Below, in pieces: positions 7,962 through 16,927 of a stretch of 64,000 nt of DNA. Position numbers and translations under genes: made by a program. A model generated the notes under the pieces. That model worked only from the letters and a program-made list of their open reading frames with translations, was not told the DNA's origin and did no database searches. The DNA is from CAIWHR01 sp963717695 (GTDB lineage Bacteria; Pseudomonadota; Gammaproteobacteria; Burkholderiales; Casimicrobiaceae). The first letter of the stretch is position 1, and each line of letters begins with the position of its first letter. The stretch lies in the NCBI GenBank assembly GCA_963717695.1, contig CAVQWR010000007.1:620001-684000 (forward strand), given 5' to 3'.

Positions 7962-8625
7962 TCAGGGCGAGCCTGGTGCCTTGTTGACCCAGCCGTTCAC
8001 GGTGAACCGGCTGTCGCGAAACTGCCTTCGACGGCGCGCTCACCGGTCGCACCTCGTGCATGATGCGCGCCCAGAAGAGCACCATGGTGTTGTGCTCCGG
8101 CTGCACCGCCTGGTAGGTGTCGCCCATGGCGAGCTTGTTGTTGCGCAGCACGTCGTCGAAGAGAAAGAGCTCGCCGCCGGTGAACGCCTTCGGCGGGTAG
8201 TTGAAGTAGTACACGTAGGTGAGATAGCGCCGGTGCATCTGCGCGTAGTCGGCATCGGTGTGCACGCCGTAGAACGCGCCGTCGTTGCTCGCCGTGATCT
8301 GCGACTCGATCTCGGCGGTATGGATCGGCGGCAGCCGGAGCGCGGTCAGCACTGCGGCGAGCATTGCCCGCACCTTGTCGACCACGGGCCGCACGAGATC
8401 GGCGGGCGGGTTGAACACGAGCGACTTGCGTACATCGTCCGGATTGGTGACGTTGAGCGCCACGGACGACTGGAACTGCGGCTCCAGCGCGAGGACCCGC
8501 GGGAGGAGGTCCGCGATTTCGCGCTCGCTCAAGAGGTTCTCGATCCGGACGAACGGGTGCCGGATCGAGAAAAGGGTCTGCCTGGGTTCGGGTTGCATGG
8601 CGGGAGGCTCCGGTTTTGCCTCCAT
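7962..8625 (-). CDS. 2OG-Fe(II) oxygenase (prolyl 4-hydroxylase-like), frameshifted near 8022
   Basis: The frame starts MEAKPEPPAMQPEPRQTLFS and shows the double-stranded beta-helix iron site: G-V-H-T-D (H-x-D) and, later, M-H-E-V-R-P-V (distal His). The C-terminal strand with the 2-oxoglutarate Arg is missing in this frame but appears in another as DSRFTVNGWVNKAPGSP plus stop at 7962. Removing one base (C8022 on the plus strand) joins the two as PSKAFRDSRFTVNGW, so one base is extra. The restored protein is about 220 residues. Role in the cell unknown; relatives hydroxylate proteins or small molecules. The single indel could be a sequencing error or a real inactivation. Confidence 0.75.
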
Positions 8626-8718
8626 TTTAACCGGCGCGCACCACCCGCAGGCGCGCGGCTCTCGCCGCGTGCGGGTGAACGCCGCGACGACCCGAACTTC
8701 GTGGCGCAGACGCGACGC

Positions 8719-9582
8719 TCAGGGATTGCGGGCGGTGACGAACCAGGTGCTGGAAGGGGCCCAGACGCCGTCGGCGCGCGCATAGCGGCGCAGTGTCTCC
8801 CGCAATGCGGCGACCACTTCGGGCTTGCGCCGCTCGGCCTCGTCCTCCGCGAGGCGCATGATTTCGCCCGCGGGGCCGAGCGCCATGGCGAACTCGATCG
8901 CTTCGTCCAGATCCCGCCCGATGCAGATGTCCGCATCGAAGCGCTCGAACGTGATCCGGTCGTAGCCGGCGCTCCCCAGCATGGAGCTCACCATGTCCGG
9001 TCCGGCCATCGAGAACGGGCCCGGCCCGCAATGGACCTGGTCGGTCTCCTCGTGCGAGACGACGGGGACGAGCTCGCGCACCTTGAGCTCGGCGTCGTGA
9101 AGCCACGGATTCTCTTCGCGCTTGCGCCAGACGATCATCGTCAGGGTGCCGCCCGGCCGCAGCACCTTGCGCACATTGCGAAGCGCCGCGCCCGGCATCA
9201 TGAAGAACATCGTCCCGAAGCGCGAGAACGCCTGGTCGTACGGACCGCGCAGGGGGTCAGTCTGGACATCCGCGACAAAGAAGCGAACATTTGCGATGCC
9301 CGTGGCGCGCGATTCCTCGGTCGCGGCGTCGACGAAATTGCGCGCGCAATCGACCCCGACCGCCTCGCCGTCCGGCCCGACCCGGCGCGCAATGAGTCGC
9401 GTGCTGTCGCCGAACCCGCAGCCGATGTCGAGGACGCGCGTGCCGGGCGCCGGCGCGTGGCGCGTCAGCGCCTCGTTGCTGTGCGCCGCGAGGCCGTCGA
9501 TCAAGAGGTGCTTGAAGCGGCAGAACTTGTGGAAGAGGACGGTATTCCACGCCTCGATGACCACGTCGTTGTCTTCCGGCAT
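8719..9582 (-). CDS. Class I SAM-dependent methyltransferase
   Basis: A 287-residue methyltransferase. SAM-binding motif I is RVLDIGCGFGDST, followed by the acidic loop EAVGVDCARNFVD and motif post-II VRFFVADVQTDPL. The C-terminal half (FERFDADICIGRDLDEAIEF) forms the substrate part; the pattern resembles UbiE/COQ5-like small-molecule enzymes. The start MPEDNDVVIEAWN is supported by a strong RBS (AGGAGG, 6 bp upstream), rejecting a 35-residue extension. Substrate unknown. A perfect 15-bp palindrome sits 46-60 bp upstream. Confidence 0.82.
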   Translation of the reverse strand: MPEDNDVVIEAWNTVLFHKFCRFKHLLIDGLAAHSNEALTRHAPAPGTRVLDIGCGFGDSTRLIARRVGPDGEAVGVDCARNFVDAATEESRATGIANVRFFVADVQTDPLRGPYDQAFSRFGTMFFMMPGAALRNVRKVLRPGGTLTMIVWRKREENPWLHDAELKVRELVPVVSHEETDQVHCGPGPFSMAGPDMVSSMLGSAGYDRITFERFDADICIGRDLDEAIEFAMALGPAGEIMRLAEDEAERRKPEVVAALRETLRRYARADGVWAPSSTWFVTARNP

Positions 9583-9627
9583 GACGGGATCCTCCTGCGA
9601 GGTAGGTTGATGCCTGTGGCCAGTATA

Positions 9628-9642
9628 AATGCGTGACGCATT
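9628..9642. promoter_or_regulatory. 15-bp palindrome, probable operator upstream of the methyltransferase gene
   Basis: AATGCGT-G-ACGCATT is a perfect inverted repeat. On the minus strand it abuts a TATACT element (a possible -10 box), so a bound repressor would block transcription of the methyltransferase gene. The binding protein is not identified. Confidence 0.45.
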
Positions 9643-9750
9643 CCGTTGACGGCGTGCACGGAGGGTGCCCCGGCCCCAGCGCGTCAAGCCGTGGAGGCTG
9701 CCGGCGATGGCCCGAAGTCCCGCGTCGGCGTTGCTCGCAGGCGCTTGTCC

Positions 9751-10218
9751 TCAGTGGCGGTGGCCATTGCGATGATCGTCGGTCGGCGAATGGTGACGGA
9801 CCTCGGCATTGACGTCGTATTCATGGCTTGACCCGTCGGCCTCGACGACGATCAGCACCAGCGGAATGTGATCGCCGAGGCGCAACGGCTTCGCCAGACC
9901 GGACAGCGCAATCCGGTACCGCGCCGGGGCGAGCATGACCATGGTTGCTTTCGGCAAATCGATTCGGTCGACGGCAGCGCGCTTCGTACCCGGCGCGCGC
10001 AGCTCGACGCCGGCGGCGCCCGTGCTGCGCACACCGACCAGCGCGGCGCCGTCCGAGCTGACGAGCTCCATGTATGCCTCCGCCGTGCGTGCGTTCGCGG
10101 CTCCCCGCACCCAGGGCTCCGTGACGACGAAGACCGCCGCGGCGTCGGCGGCGCAGAGCGCCATTGCAAAGCCTGCGATGAGGCGTCCCGCCGTGCCGAG
10201 CGCGGCCTCCCTGATCAT
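9751..10218 (-). CDS. Degenerate PCu(A)C-like periplasmic protein with His-rich tail
   Basis: About 155 residues: signal peptide, then the PCu(A)C-type start AVFVVTEPWVRGAANARTAE and the typical fold with RIDLPKATMVML and GLAKPLRLGDHIPLVLIV. In PCu(A)C copper chaperones, Cu(I) is held by an H(M)x10Mx21HxM motif; here those places read V-E-L-R-A-P and Y-R-I-A-L, so the normal copper ligands are gone. Instead the C-terminus is His-rich (RHHSPTDDHRNGHRH). It may bind metal differently or have another job. Start chosen at ATG 10218; an ATG at 10266 is an alternative. Confidence 0.65.
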   Translation of the reverse strand: MIREAALGTAGRLIAGFAMALCAADAAAVFVVTEPWVRGAANARTAEAYMELVSSDGAALVGVRSTGAAGVELRAPGTKRAAVDRIDLPKATMVMLAPARYRIALSGLAKPLRLGDHIPLVLIVVEADGSSHEYDVNAEVRHHSPTDDHRNGHRH

Positions 10219-10387
10219 GCGTTGTAGCAGATCTCGCGTACGCCGCCGGTTGTGCACGTGCAACATTCTCCTCCCCCTCGCCGATCGGCGCGCGGGCCGC
10301 CGGATCCCTTGCCGAACTGCTCGGTCGCGGGCAGAGTGTCGTCCGCGCCCGCGGATCGCTTCCGCACACTGTCGACCAATATCGAAA

Positions 10388-11461
10388 ATGTCGGCTTCAC
10401 GCCATTCCGTCGTCGCGATCAGCTGCGGTCGCGATCATACGTTGGCACTCCTTGCGACGGGAAGGGTGTTCGGATGGGGAGGCGACGGCAGCGGCCGCGT
10501 CGCAAGCCGCACGCCGGAATACTGCAGCACGGCGCAGACGCAGACGCATCCGGTCGAGCTCTCCGTCCCCCACGCCCTCGGCGCGATCGCGGCCGGCTAC
10601 GGCATGAGCCTCGGGATCACCGAAGCCGGCGAGGTGGTGATGTGGGGCGCCAGCGCCGCTCGCGTGGACCGTCCGCTGCCTCCCGCAGCGCTCGCAACCC
10701 CGCAGGCCGTGTCGGAGATAGGCGCGGCGCGCGCTGTCGTCGCTGGCGATTTCCTTTACGCCGCGCTCGGTGCAGAAGGCATCGTTCACACCTGGGGGCT
10801 GAACGATCAGGGGGCGCTCGGTCGCGCGACGCCGAACATCGTCGCGGGGCCGGGCGCGGTGGCAATCGCTGCTCCCATGAAGCAGATCGGGCTCGGCAAG
10901 GGCAGCATGCTGGCACTCGGGGAGGACGGGCGCCTGCATGCATGGGGCGGCAATGCCGCGGGTCAGCTCGGCGTGGGCACGCTTCAGCCGGAGCCGCTCC
11001 CTCAACCTTTGAATCTCGCGAACGTGAGCTCGATCGCCGCCGGCGCCACGCATTCGCTCGCCGTCACAGGCGACGGCATCGTGTGGGGATGGGGCAGCAA
11101 CCACCGCGGCCAGCTCGGCGTCGCTGGCATCGCGTATTCATCCGTGCCGGTGGCGATCGATCTTCCGGAGCCCGTGGGGGACGTTGCGGCGGGGATGCAC
11201 TTTTCGCTGGCGCTCGCAGCGAGCGGGCGCGTCTACGCGTGGGGATGGAATGCGGCGGGACAGCTGGCGCAGGGCGACACTGCGGATCGGCATCGTCCGG
11301 CGCTCATCGCGGATCTTCCACAGGCACGGCGCATCGCCGCGGGCGAGGCGCACGCGGTCGCGCTCACCTCGGAAGGACTCTACGGGTGGGGCAACAACTT
11401 CGGCGGGCAGATCGGCCCCGCCGCGCAGCGTCAGCTCCGCCCCCACTCGTTCCTGCCATAG
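10388..11461 (+). CDS. RCC1-like seven-bladed propeller protein
   Basis: A 357-residue protein made of RCC1 repeats: G-x-x-H-(T/S)-L-A-L-x-x-x-G-x-V-x-x-W-G blades, for example CGRDHTLALLATGRVFGWGG, GATHSLAVTGDGIVWGWGSN and GMHFSLALAASGRVYAWGWN. About six to seven blades are visible. No signal peptide, so it is likely cytosolic or depends on its partner. Bacterial RCC1 proteins have few known functions. It is 15 bp upstream of the multicopper oxidase gene and may be co-transcribed with it. Confidence 0.8.
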   Translation: MSASRHSVVAISCGRDHTLALLATGRVFGWGGDGSGRVASRTPEYCSTAQTQTHPVELSVPHALGAIAAGYGMSLGITEAGEVVMWGASAARVDRPLPPAALATPQAVSEIGAARAVVAGDFLYAALGAEGIVHTWGLNDQGALGRATPNIVAGPGAVAIAAPMKQIGLGKGSMLALGEDGRLHAWGGNAAGQLGVGTLQPEPLPQPLNLANVSSIAAGATHSLAVTGDGIVWGWGSNHRGQLGVAGIAYSSVPVAIDLPEPVGDVAAGMHFSLALAASGRVYAWGWNAAGQLAQGDTADRHRPALIADLPQARRIAAGEAHAVALTSEGLYGWGNNFGGQIGPAAQRQLRPHSFLP

Positions 11462-11476
11462 CGGACGCAGCCGGCG

Positions 11477-13195
11477 ATGGGAAAGAAAGCAGAACACGTG
11501 AGCGGTCGCCGTGATTTCTTGAAGCTCGGCTGGGCGCTCTCGGCGGGTCTCGTCGTTCCGCCGGTCTTCTCGGGATGCCGCAGCGGCGACTCGGCAGTAC
11601 CGCTGCCGGTCGAGACGTTCGTCGAGCCCGCCACGCTGACGTCCGTGAACGGCGAGCTCGACGTGACGCTGACGCTCGCTTACGCCGACACGACGGTCGA
11701 CGGCAAGGCGGTGCGGCTGCGCACGATGAACGCGAGCATTCCGGCGCCCACCCTGCGCGTCAATGCAGGGGACCGCCTGCGCATCAACGTCGTCAACGCG
11801 TTGCCGCCCAATCCGCCCAGCACCGAGCCGACGAAGCACCTGCGCTATCCCAACAGCACCAATCTGCACACCCACGGCCTGCACGTCGCGCCCGGGCTCA
11901 TCTCCGCAGGCGTCTACGGCGACTACGTGATGGACGACCCGCAGCTCGGCGTCCAGCCGGGACAATCGCGGCAGCACGAATACCGGATCGGGCCGGGGCA
12001 TCCGCCCGGCGCGTACTGGTATCACCCGCACCTGCACGGCGCGAGCGCAATCCAGGTGGGCAGCGGAATGGCCGGCGCGCTGCTTGTCAGGGGCGAGATC
12101 GACCGCGTGCCGGAAATCGCCGCGGCCACCGAGCGCGTGTTCATGTTCCAGGCGCCGATCACCGATGCGAACGGCGCGCTGGAATCGTTCACGCAGGTCG
12201 CGCGCGTGCCGCTGGTCGAGCCGGCCTTCCTGATCAATGGCGTGCGCCGGCCGCGCCTCGTCATGCGTCGCGGCGAAGTGCAGAACTGGCATTTCATCAA
12301 CGCTGCAATCTTCAAGTTCGCGAACCTCTCCCTCGACGGCCACGCACTCAACGTGTACAGCCTCGACGGCAACTCGCGCGGCGGCTTGAAACCCGTCGGT
12401 CCGTTCGCCGTGCCGGCGCCAACGAACGCGACAGGCGTCGTGCTGGCGCCGGGCAATCGCGCCAGCGTGCTCGTGCAGGCAGGCGCGGCGGGGACGTACT
12501 ACCTGCGTACGCTGCGCTTCGAAATGGGCGTCGACGAGTCGATCCTCGACGAGGACATCGTCGCGGAAATCGTCGTGGTCGACGAGGCGCGGCCGATGGT
12601 GTTGCCGGCCGGCGCATTGCCCGTGCCGGTTGCGCTCGCGCCCATCACCGACGAGGAGCTCGCGAGCGCAGGCGGATTGCGGCGCTCGGTGGTGATGCGA
12701 TTCCTGTATCTCGACCCGGACGTGAATGCACCGCCGGACCCGCTGCTTAACCCCGGCAGCGAGCGCGCCGACTGGGTCTACGACACTGGGCACACCTTCG
12801 TCACCGACGAAGTCTTCGCGCTCGGCACCGGCGCGCAGCAAGGTACGCCGACGCCGGGGATGCCCGACGAGTACATTCCGTACCAGTCGAGCCGCGCGCC
12901 AAAGCAGACGGTGGCGCTCGGCAGCGTCGAGGAGTGGACCGTGTTCAACATGAACAACATCCGGCATCCGTTCCACATTCATGTGAATCCGTTCCAGGTC
13001 GTGAAGGTCAACGGCCAGCCGGTCGAGCCGTATTGGGCAGACACCGTCGCGCTGCCGCCGGGCGGCACCGCCAGCGCGCCGACTTCAGTGACTTTTCGAA
13101 CACGCTTCAGCCATTTCACCGGCACCTTCGTGATGCATTGCCACATGCTGGTGCACGAGGACATGGGAATGATGCAGATGGTGGAGGTCGTCTGA
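11477..13195 (+). CDS. Multicopper oxidase with Tat signal
   Basis: A 572-residue enzyme with a twin-arginine signal (SGRRDFLKLGWALSAGL) and all four copper-binding motifs: NLHTHGLHV, YWYHPHLHG, HPFHIHVNPF and HCHMLVHEDMGMMQM. The last motif gives the T1 site H-C-H-x3-H-x4-M with an axial Met, as in bacterial laccases and CueO-like metallo-oxidases. It oxidises phenols or metal ions in the periplasm while reducing O2 to water. There is no Met-rich insert like CueO's, so metal oxidation is not specifically indicated. RCC1 gene immediately upstream. Confidence 0.9.
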   Translation: MGKKAEHVSGRRDFLKLGWALSAGLVVPPVFSGCRSGDSAVPLPVETFVEPATLTSVNGELDVTLTLAYADTTVDGKAVRLRTMNASIPAPTLRVNAGDRLRINVVNALPPNPPSTEPTKHLRYPNSTNLHTHGLHVAPGLISAGVYGDYVMDDPQLGVQPGQSRQHEYRIGPGHPPGAYWYHPHLHGASAIQVGSGMAGALLVRGEIDRVPEIAAATERVFMFQAPITDANGALESFTQVARVPLVEPAFLINGVRRPRLVMRRGEVQNWHFINAAIFKFANLSLDGHALNVYSLDGNSRGGLKPVGPFAVPAPTNATGVVLAPGNRASVLVQAGAAGTYYLRTLRFEMGVDESILDEDIVAEIVVVDEARPMVLPAGALPVPVALAPITDEELASAGGLRRSVVMRFLYLDPDVNAPPDPLLNPGSERADWVYDTGHTFVTDEVFALGTGAQQGTPTPGMPDEYIPYQSSRAPKQTVALGSVEEWTVFNMNNIRHPFHIHVNPFQVVKVNGQPVEPYWADTVALPPGGTASAPTSVTFRTRFSHFTGTFVMHCHMLVHEDMGMMQMVEVV

Positions 13196-13370
13196 AGCCG
13201 GCGGCCATTGACCATGATTCCGTCATGGAATATCCGCTCGCGCGAAAGTGAATTTTCGACTTGACGCCTTTTTGCGCGCCAAGCAATCTGCGAACGTCTT
13301 TTCGACGCGTGGCCGGGACGTTCAACGAGGCCTGCCGTCGGTGGGACCTTGTTCACAGGGGAACGTCACA

Positions 13371-14720
13371 ATGAACAAAAATCTCAGGACGTGCCTTGCG
13401 TGGTGCGCCGCATTGATGTTCTTGGCCGCCGCCACGAATGTGCAGGCAGCCTTTCATCTGTTCCGGATTGCCCAACTTTATTCGAATGCCGATGGCTCGG
13501 TGCAGTTCGTCGTGCTCGAGAACAGCGGCGGAGACGGCGAGTCGCACTGGTCAGGGCAGTTCATTTCTTCGTCAGGCGCGGACGGAGGTGGACAGCTGGA
13601 TTTCGTCACGAATCTTCCTTCTGCCCGTACGGCGGGGAAGAGCGTCCTGCTCGCGACGCAGGGATTTGCCAATCTCAATCTGATCACGCCCGACTTTATC
13701 GTCCCGAACAAGTTCATTCCTCTCGGAGGCGGCAAGATCAACTTCGCGGATGTCGACACGTTCAATTTTCCCGCAGGCGCACTGCCCACCGACGGGATAC
13801 ATGCCTTGACGCGCCTTGGAACCGTTGTAATGAACGGCGCCGTGAATTTCGCGGGGCAGTTTGCCTCCGTCGGAAGCACGCCTGCCGCCGCAAGTTACCA
13901 GGGCCTGTGGTGGAAGGCGGACGAATCGGGGTGGGGGGTGAACTTCGCGCACCAGGGCGACCAGATCTTCGCGACCTGGTACACCTACGACACCTCCGGC
14001 AACGCATTCTGGCTGACGATGCTGGCGAGCGTCACAGCGCCCGGTGGCAATGTCTACCACGGCGACATCTACGTCAGCGTGGGACCGCCGTTCAACAACT
14101 TCGCGGGCGCGAACGGATCCACCAAGGTCGGCGACGGCACGATCACGTTCAGCGACGCCAACACAGGCACCTTCGCCTACAACCTCAACGCCGGGACGGG
14201 TGGTGCGACGAGCGCCATTGCACAGTCGAAGCCGATCACGCGCTTCGTGCTGGACGCGGGCAGCGCGCAGCCTTCGTGCAGCTACCAGGCGGCACCGGAC
14301 CTGAACGCGGCGACCAACTACCAGGATCTGTGGTGGCTCGCGAGCGAATCGGGGTGGGGGGCGAACTTCGCGCACCAGGGCAACACGATCTACGCGACCT
14401 GGTATACCTACGACGCGAAGGTGGCGGGCAACACCAATGCGCCGCTGTGGCTGTCGGCATTCCTGACGCGGCAGGGGACCACCAGCGTGTTCAGCGGGAA
14501 CATGTACCGGACCTCGGGGGCGCGCTTCGACAGCTTCAGGGCGAGCGACGTGGTGCAGCCGGCGACGGTGGTGGGCAATGCGACGCTGACCTTCGCCGAC
14601 GGCAATCACGGCACGTTCCACTACGTCACCAACGGCAACGGCGGACTGCCGAGCGTCGACCAGACCAAGTCGATCACGCGGCTCCTGTTCGCGCCGCCCG
14701 CCGCGACGGTGTGCCAGTAG
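13371..14720 (+). CDS. Secreted protein with two W-Y-T-Y-D repeat domains
   Basis: A 449-residue secreted protein: signal peptide (MNKNLRTCLAWCAALMFLAA), an N-terminal region of about 145 residues (FHLFRIAQLYSNADGSVQFV; resembles domains linked to metalloprotease or lamin-tail-like exported proteins), then two tandem domains of about 130 residues starting near residues 174 and 315. Each carries Y-Q-x-L-W-W, E-S-G-W-G-x-N-F-A-H-Q-G, and A-T-W-Y-T-Y-D, and ends K-x-I-T-R. The same domain occurs twice in the hydrolase at 23514-25538. Function unknown; probably a surface or binding module. RBS CAGGGGAA precedes the ATG. Confidence 0.75.
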   Translation: MNKNLRTCLAWCAALMFLAAATNVQAAFHLFRIAQLYSNADGSVQFVVLENSGGDGESHWSGQFISSSGADGGGQLDFVTNLPSARTAGKSVLLATQGFANLNLITPDFIVPNKFIPLGGGKINFADVDTFNFPAGALPTDGIHALTRLGTVVMNGAVNFAGQFASVGSTPAAASYQGLWWKADESGWGVNFAHQGDQIFATWYTYDTSGNAFWLTMLASVTAPGGNVYHGDIYVSVGPPFNNFAGANGSTKVGDGTITFSDANTGTFAYNLNAGTGGATSAIAQSKPITRFVLDAGSAQPSCSYQAAPDLNAATNYQDLWWLASESGWGANFAHQGNTIYATWYTYDAKVAGNTNAPLWLSAFLTRQGTTSVFSGNMYRTSGARFDSFRASDVVQPATVVGNATLTFADGNHGTFHYVTNGNGGLPSVDQTKSITRLLFAPPAATVCQ

Positions 14721-14875
14721 GAATTCTCGCTCGCATCCAGAAGCTGCCGCAGCGCTTGCCTGGTTGCCAGTGCCACGGCAACCGGGCATCGAAGCAATCC
14801 GTGCCGCCACATTCGGTCGTTGATTGCCCGCGCGATCCGCACAATCGTGCGTCGCCTCTGTTACATTCCGCCGTC

Positions 14876-16144
14876 ATGCCCGCCGCTACCCGCCGGCGCC
14901 GCCTGTCGGCGCGCGATCTCAAGACGATTCTCGGAGTGACGAGCGCGCTGGCGGCGCCATTCGACCTGATGACGATGTTGGGCGAAGTCGTCGCCGCCGC
15001 GAAGCAGGTGCTGCAGGCGGACAGGGCGTCCGTCTGGCTGCACGATCCTGCGACCGACGAGCTGGTGCTGGAGGTGGCGACCGGCATCCAGCCGATCCGG
15101 ATGCGCTCCGGCATGGGCATCGCCGGCGCGTGCGCGCGCGACCGGCGCCTCATCAACGTCCCCGATTGCTACTCCGATCCGCGCTTCGACTCGCGTGTCG
15201 ACAAGGCGTCGGGCTACCGCACGCGGTGCATGCTGGCGCTGCCGCTGATCGACCACAAGGACGTGCTCGTCGGCGTGATGCAGGTGCTGAACAAGGCGAA
15301 CGGCATCTTCGACGGCGACGACGAGGTGCTCGCAACGGCGCTGGCCGCGCAATGCGCGGTGGCGCTGCAGCGCGTGCGAATGACCGGCGCGCTGATCGAA
15401 GGCGAGCGGATGCGGCAGGCGCTCGAGATGGCGCGCGACGTGCAGATGAGCACGCTGCCGGCGACGATGCCGCACATTCCCGGCTACGACGTCTGCGGCA
15501 TGTCGATGCCGGCCGAGCTCACCGGCGGCGACACGTACGATCTCGCGGCAATCGAGCAGGGCCTGCTGATCGTCCTCGGCGACGCGACCGGACATGGAAT
15601 CGCACCGGCGCTGTCCGTCACGCAGATGCAGGCGATGCTGCGAATCGCGTTTCGCCTCGGGGCGGACCTCGAGTCCGCGTTCATGCAGGTGAACAACCGT
15701 CTCGCCGAGACGCTTCCCGCCGATCGTTTCATCACAGCGTTCATCGGCCTGCTCGACCCGCGGACGCATCAGTTGCGCTTCCAGAGCGGCGGGCAGGGGC
15801 CGATATTCCACTTCCAGGCCGCAAGCCGCACCTGCGCGCGGTACAAGCCGACCAGTTTTCCGCTGGGCGCGATGCCGCTGACGCAGCTGCGTCCGTCCGT
15901 CACCGTCGCGATGGAGCCGGGCGACATCCTCGTGCTCCTCTCGGATGGCTTCTACGAGTATGGTGATGCCACCGGCGCGCAGTTCGGGGAGGAGCGGGTG
16001 CAGGCGATCGTGGCCGACGGCTGCGCTCGCCCGATCGCGGAGTTGCAGGACCTGCTGACGGGTGCCGTGGCGGCCTTTGCCGCCGGCGCGCCGCAGGAGG
16101 ACGACATGACGGCGGTGCTGGTGCGCCGCGCGCCGGCGCCGTGA
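14876..16144 (+). CDS. GAF domain PP2C/SpoIIE-type serine phosphatase
   Basis: A 422-residue protein. The GAF domain (about 20-185) has VLQADRASVWLHDPATDELV, SGMGIAGACARDRRLINVPD and LALPLIDHKDVLVGVMQVLN. The SpoIIE/RsbU phosphatase domain (about 200-420) has metal-binding Asp in LTGGDTYDL, LGDATGHGIAPALS and EDDMTAVLV. Such enzymes dephosphorylate STAS anti-anti-sigma proteins, a step in partner switching. It overlaps the RsbW-like kinase gene by 4 bp (GTGA), and the STAS gene follows, so the three form one regulatory unit. The GAF domain probably senses a small ligand. Confidence 0.9.
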   Translation: MPAATRRRRLSARDLKTILGVTSALAAPFDLMTMLGEVVAAAKQVLQADRASVWLHDPATDELVLEVATGIQPIRMRSGMGIAGACARDRRLINVPDCYSDPRFDSRVDKASGYRTRCMLALPLIDHKDVLVGVMQVLNKANGIFDGDDEVLATALAAQCAVALQRVRMTGALIEGERMRQALEMARDVQMSTLPATMPHIPGYDVCGMSMPAELTGGDTYDLAAIEQGLLIVLGDATGHGIAPALSVTQMQAMLRIAFRLGADLESAFMQVNNRLAETLPADRFITAFIGLLDPRTHQLRFQSGGQGPIFHFQAASRTCARYKPTSFPLGAMPLTQLRPSVTVAMEPGDILVLLSDGFYEYGDATGAQFGEERVQAIVADGCARPIAELQDLLTGAVAAFAAGAPQEDDMTAVLVRRAPAP

Positions 16145-16597
16145 CGGTCGCGCGTGCCTTCGCCCGCAGTTTCGACGAGCTGCCGGCGATCGTCGCCTTC
16201 ACCGCCGACGCCTTTGCGCGCGAGGGCGTCGACCCCGCGCTGCGCCTCGATGTCGATTTTGCGCTGGAGGAACTGTTCACGAACATGGTCAAATACAGCC
16301 CGACCGGGGACGCGGAGGTGATGATCGAAGTGACTGGCATCGTCGGCGGGGTCGAAGTCCGGATGACCGATTCCGGGGTCGAGCCGTTCGACGTCACGCA
16401 GGCGCCGGACGCCGACGTCACGCTTCCGATCGAGGCACGGCGGGCGGGCGGGCTGGGGTTGCACCTCGATTCGGCGCCTGCTCGACTCGATCGACTACGA
16501 ATACAGGCGGGATCTCCGGCAGAGCCGAATCACGTTTCGCAAGACCAAAGGCGGCGTCCGGGCATCCCAGGGCGCCGCCGCCACAGGGAGAAGGTGA
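16141..16597 (+). CDS. RsbW-like anti-sigma/STAS kinase, frameshifted near 16468
   Basis: Starts with GTG overlapping the phosphatase stop. HATPase_c_2 features: LDVDFALEELFTNMVKYSP (N box) and VRMTDSGVEPFD (G1), then GGLGLHL (G2). After that the frame goes wrong: deleting G16468 restores LIRRLLDSIDYEYRRDLRQS and a stop at 16595-16597 that overlaps the STAS start (TGATG). The restored protein is about 151 residues, normal for RsbW/SpoIIAB-like kinases. It should phosphorylate the STAS partner or hold a sigma factor. One-base insertion is probably a consensus error. Confidence 0.8.
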
Positions 16598-16890
16598 TGT
16601 TCGCAATCGAATCCGGGCCGGCCGGCGTGGTGATCGCCCGCGGGCGGCTCGATGCGGCCCAATCCGCCGCCGCGCAGGCGTTCCTCGACACGGTGCAGGG
16701 CACGGTCGCCCTGGACTGCAGCGGCCTCGAGTACATCTCGAGCGCCGGACTCGGTGTCCTGCTGAAGACGCAGAAGCGCCTGCTGGCCGGCGGCGGGAAG
16801 CTTAGGCTGACCGGGGTCAGTCGCCACCTGCAGGACATCTTCGGCTATTCCGGCTTCGACCAGCTGTTCGAAATCGAGCCGGCGCCGTGA
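16597..16890 (+). CDS. STAS-domain anti-anti-sigma factor
   Basis: A 97-residue single STAS domain: VVIARGRLDAAQSAAAQAFL, then TVALDCSGLEYISSAGLGVL. The Ser in Y-I-S-S-A-G-L is the usual phosphorylation site (D-x-S-x-x-L-x pattern in SpoIIAA/RsbV). Its ATG overlaps the kinase stop. The expected cycle is phosphorylation by the RsbW-like kinase and dephosphorylation by the GAF-PP2C protein. The ECF sigma gene starts 37 bp downstream, which suggests that this switch feeds into that sigma pathway; direct contact is inference. Confidence 0.85.
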   Translation: MFAIESGPAGVVIARGRLDAAQSAAAQAFLDTVQGTVALDCSGLEYISSAGLGVLLKTQKRLLAGGGKLRLTGVSRHLQDIFGYSGFDQLFEIEPAP

Positions 16891-16927
16891 CCGGCGGCTC
16901 CAACTATTCCGCCCTCCAGGGGTAACC

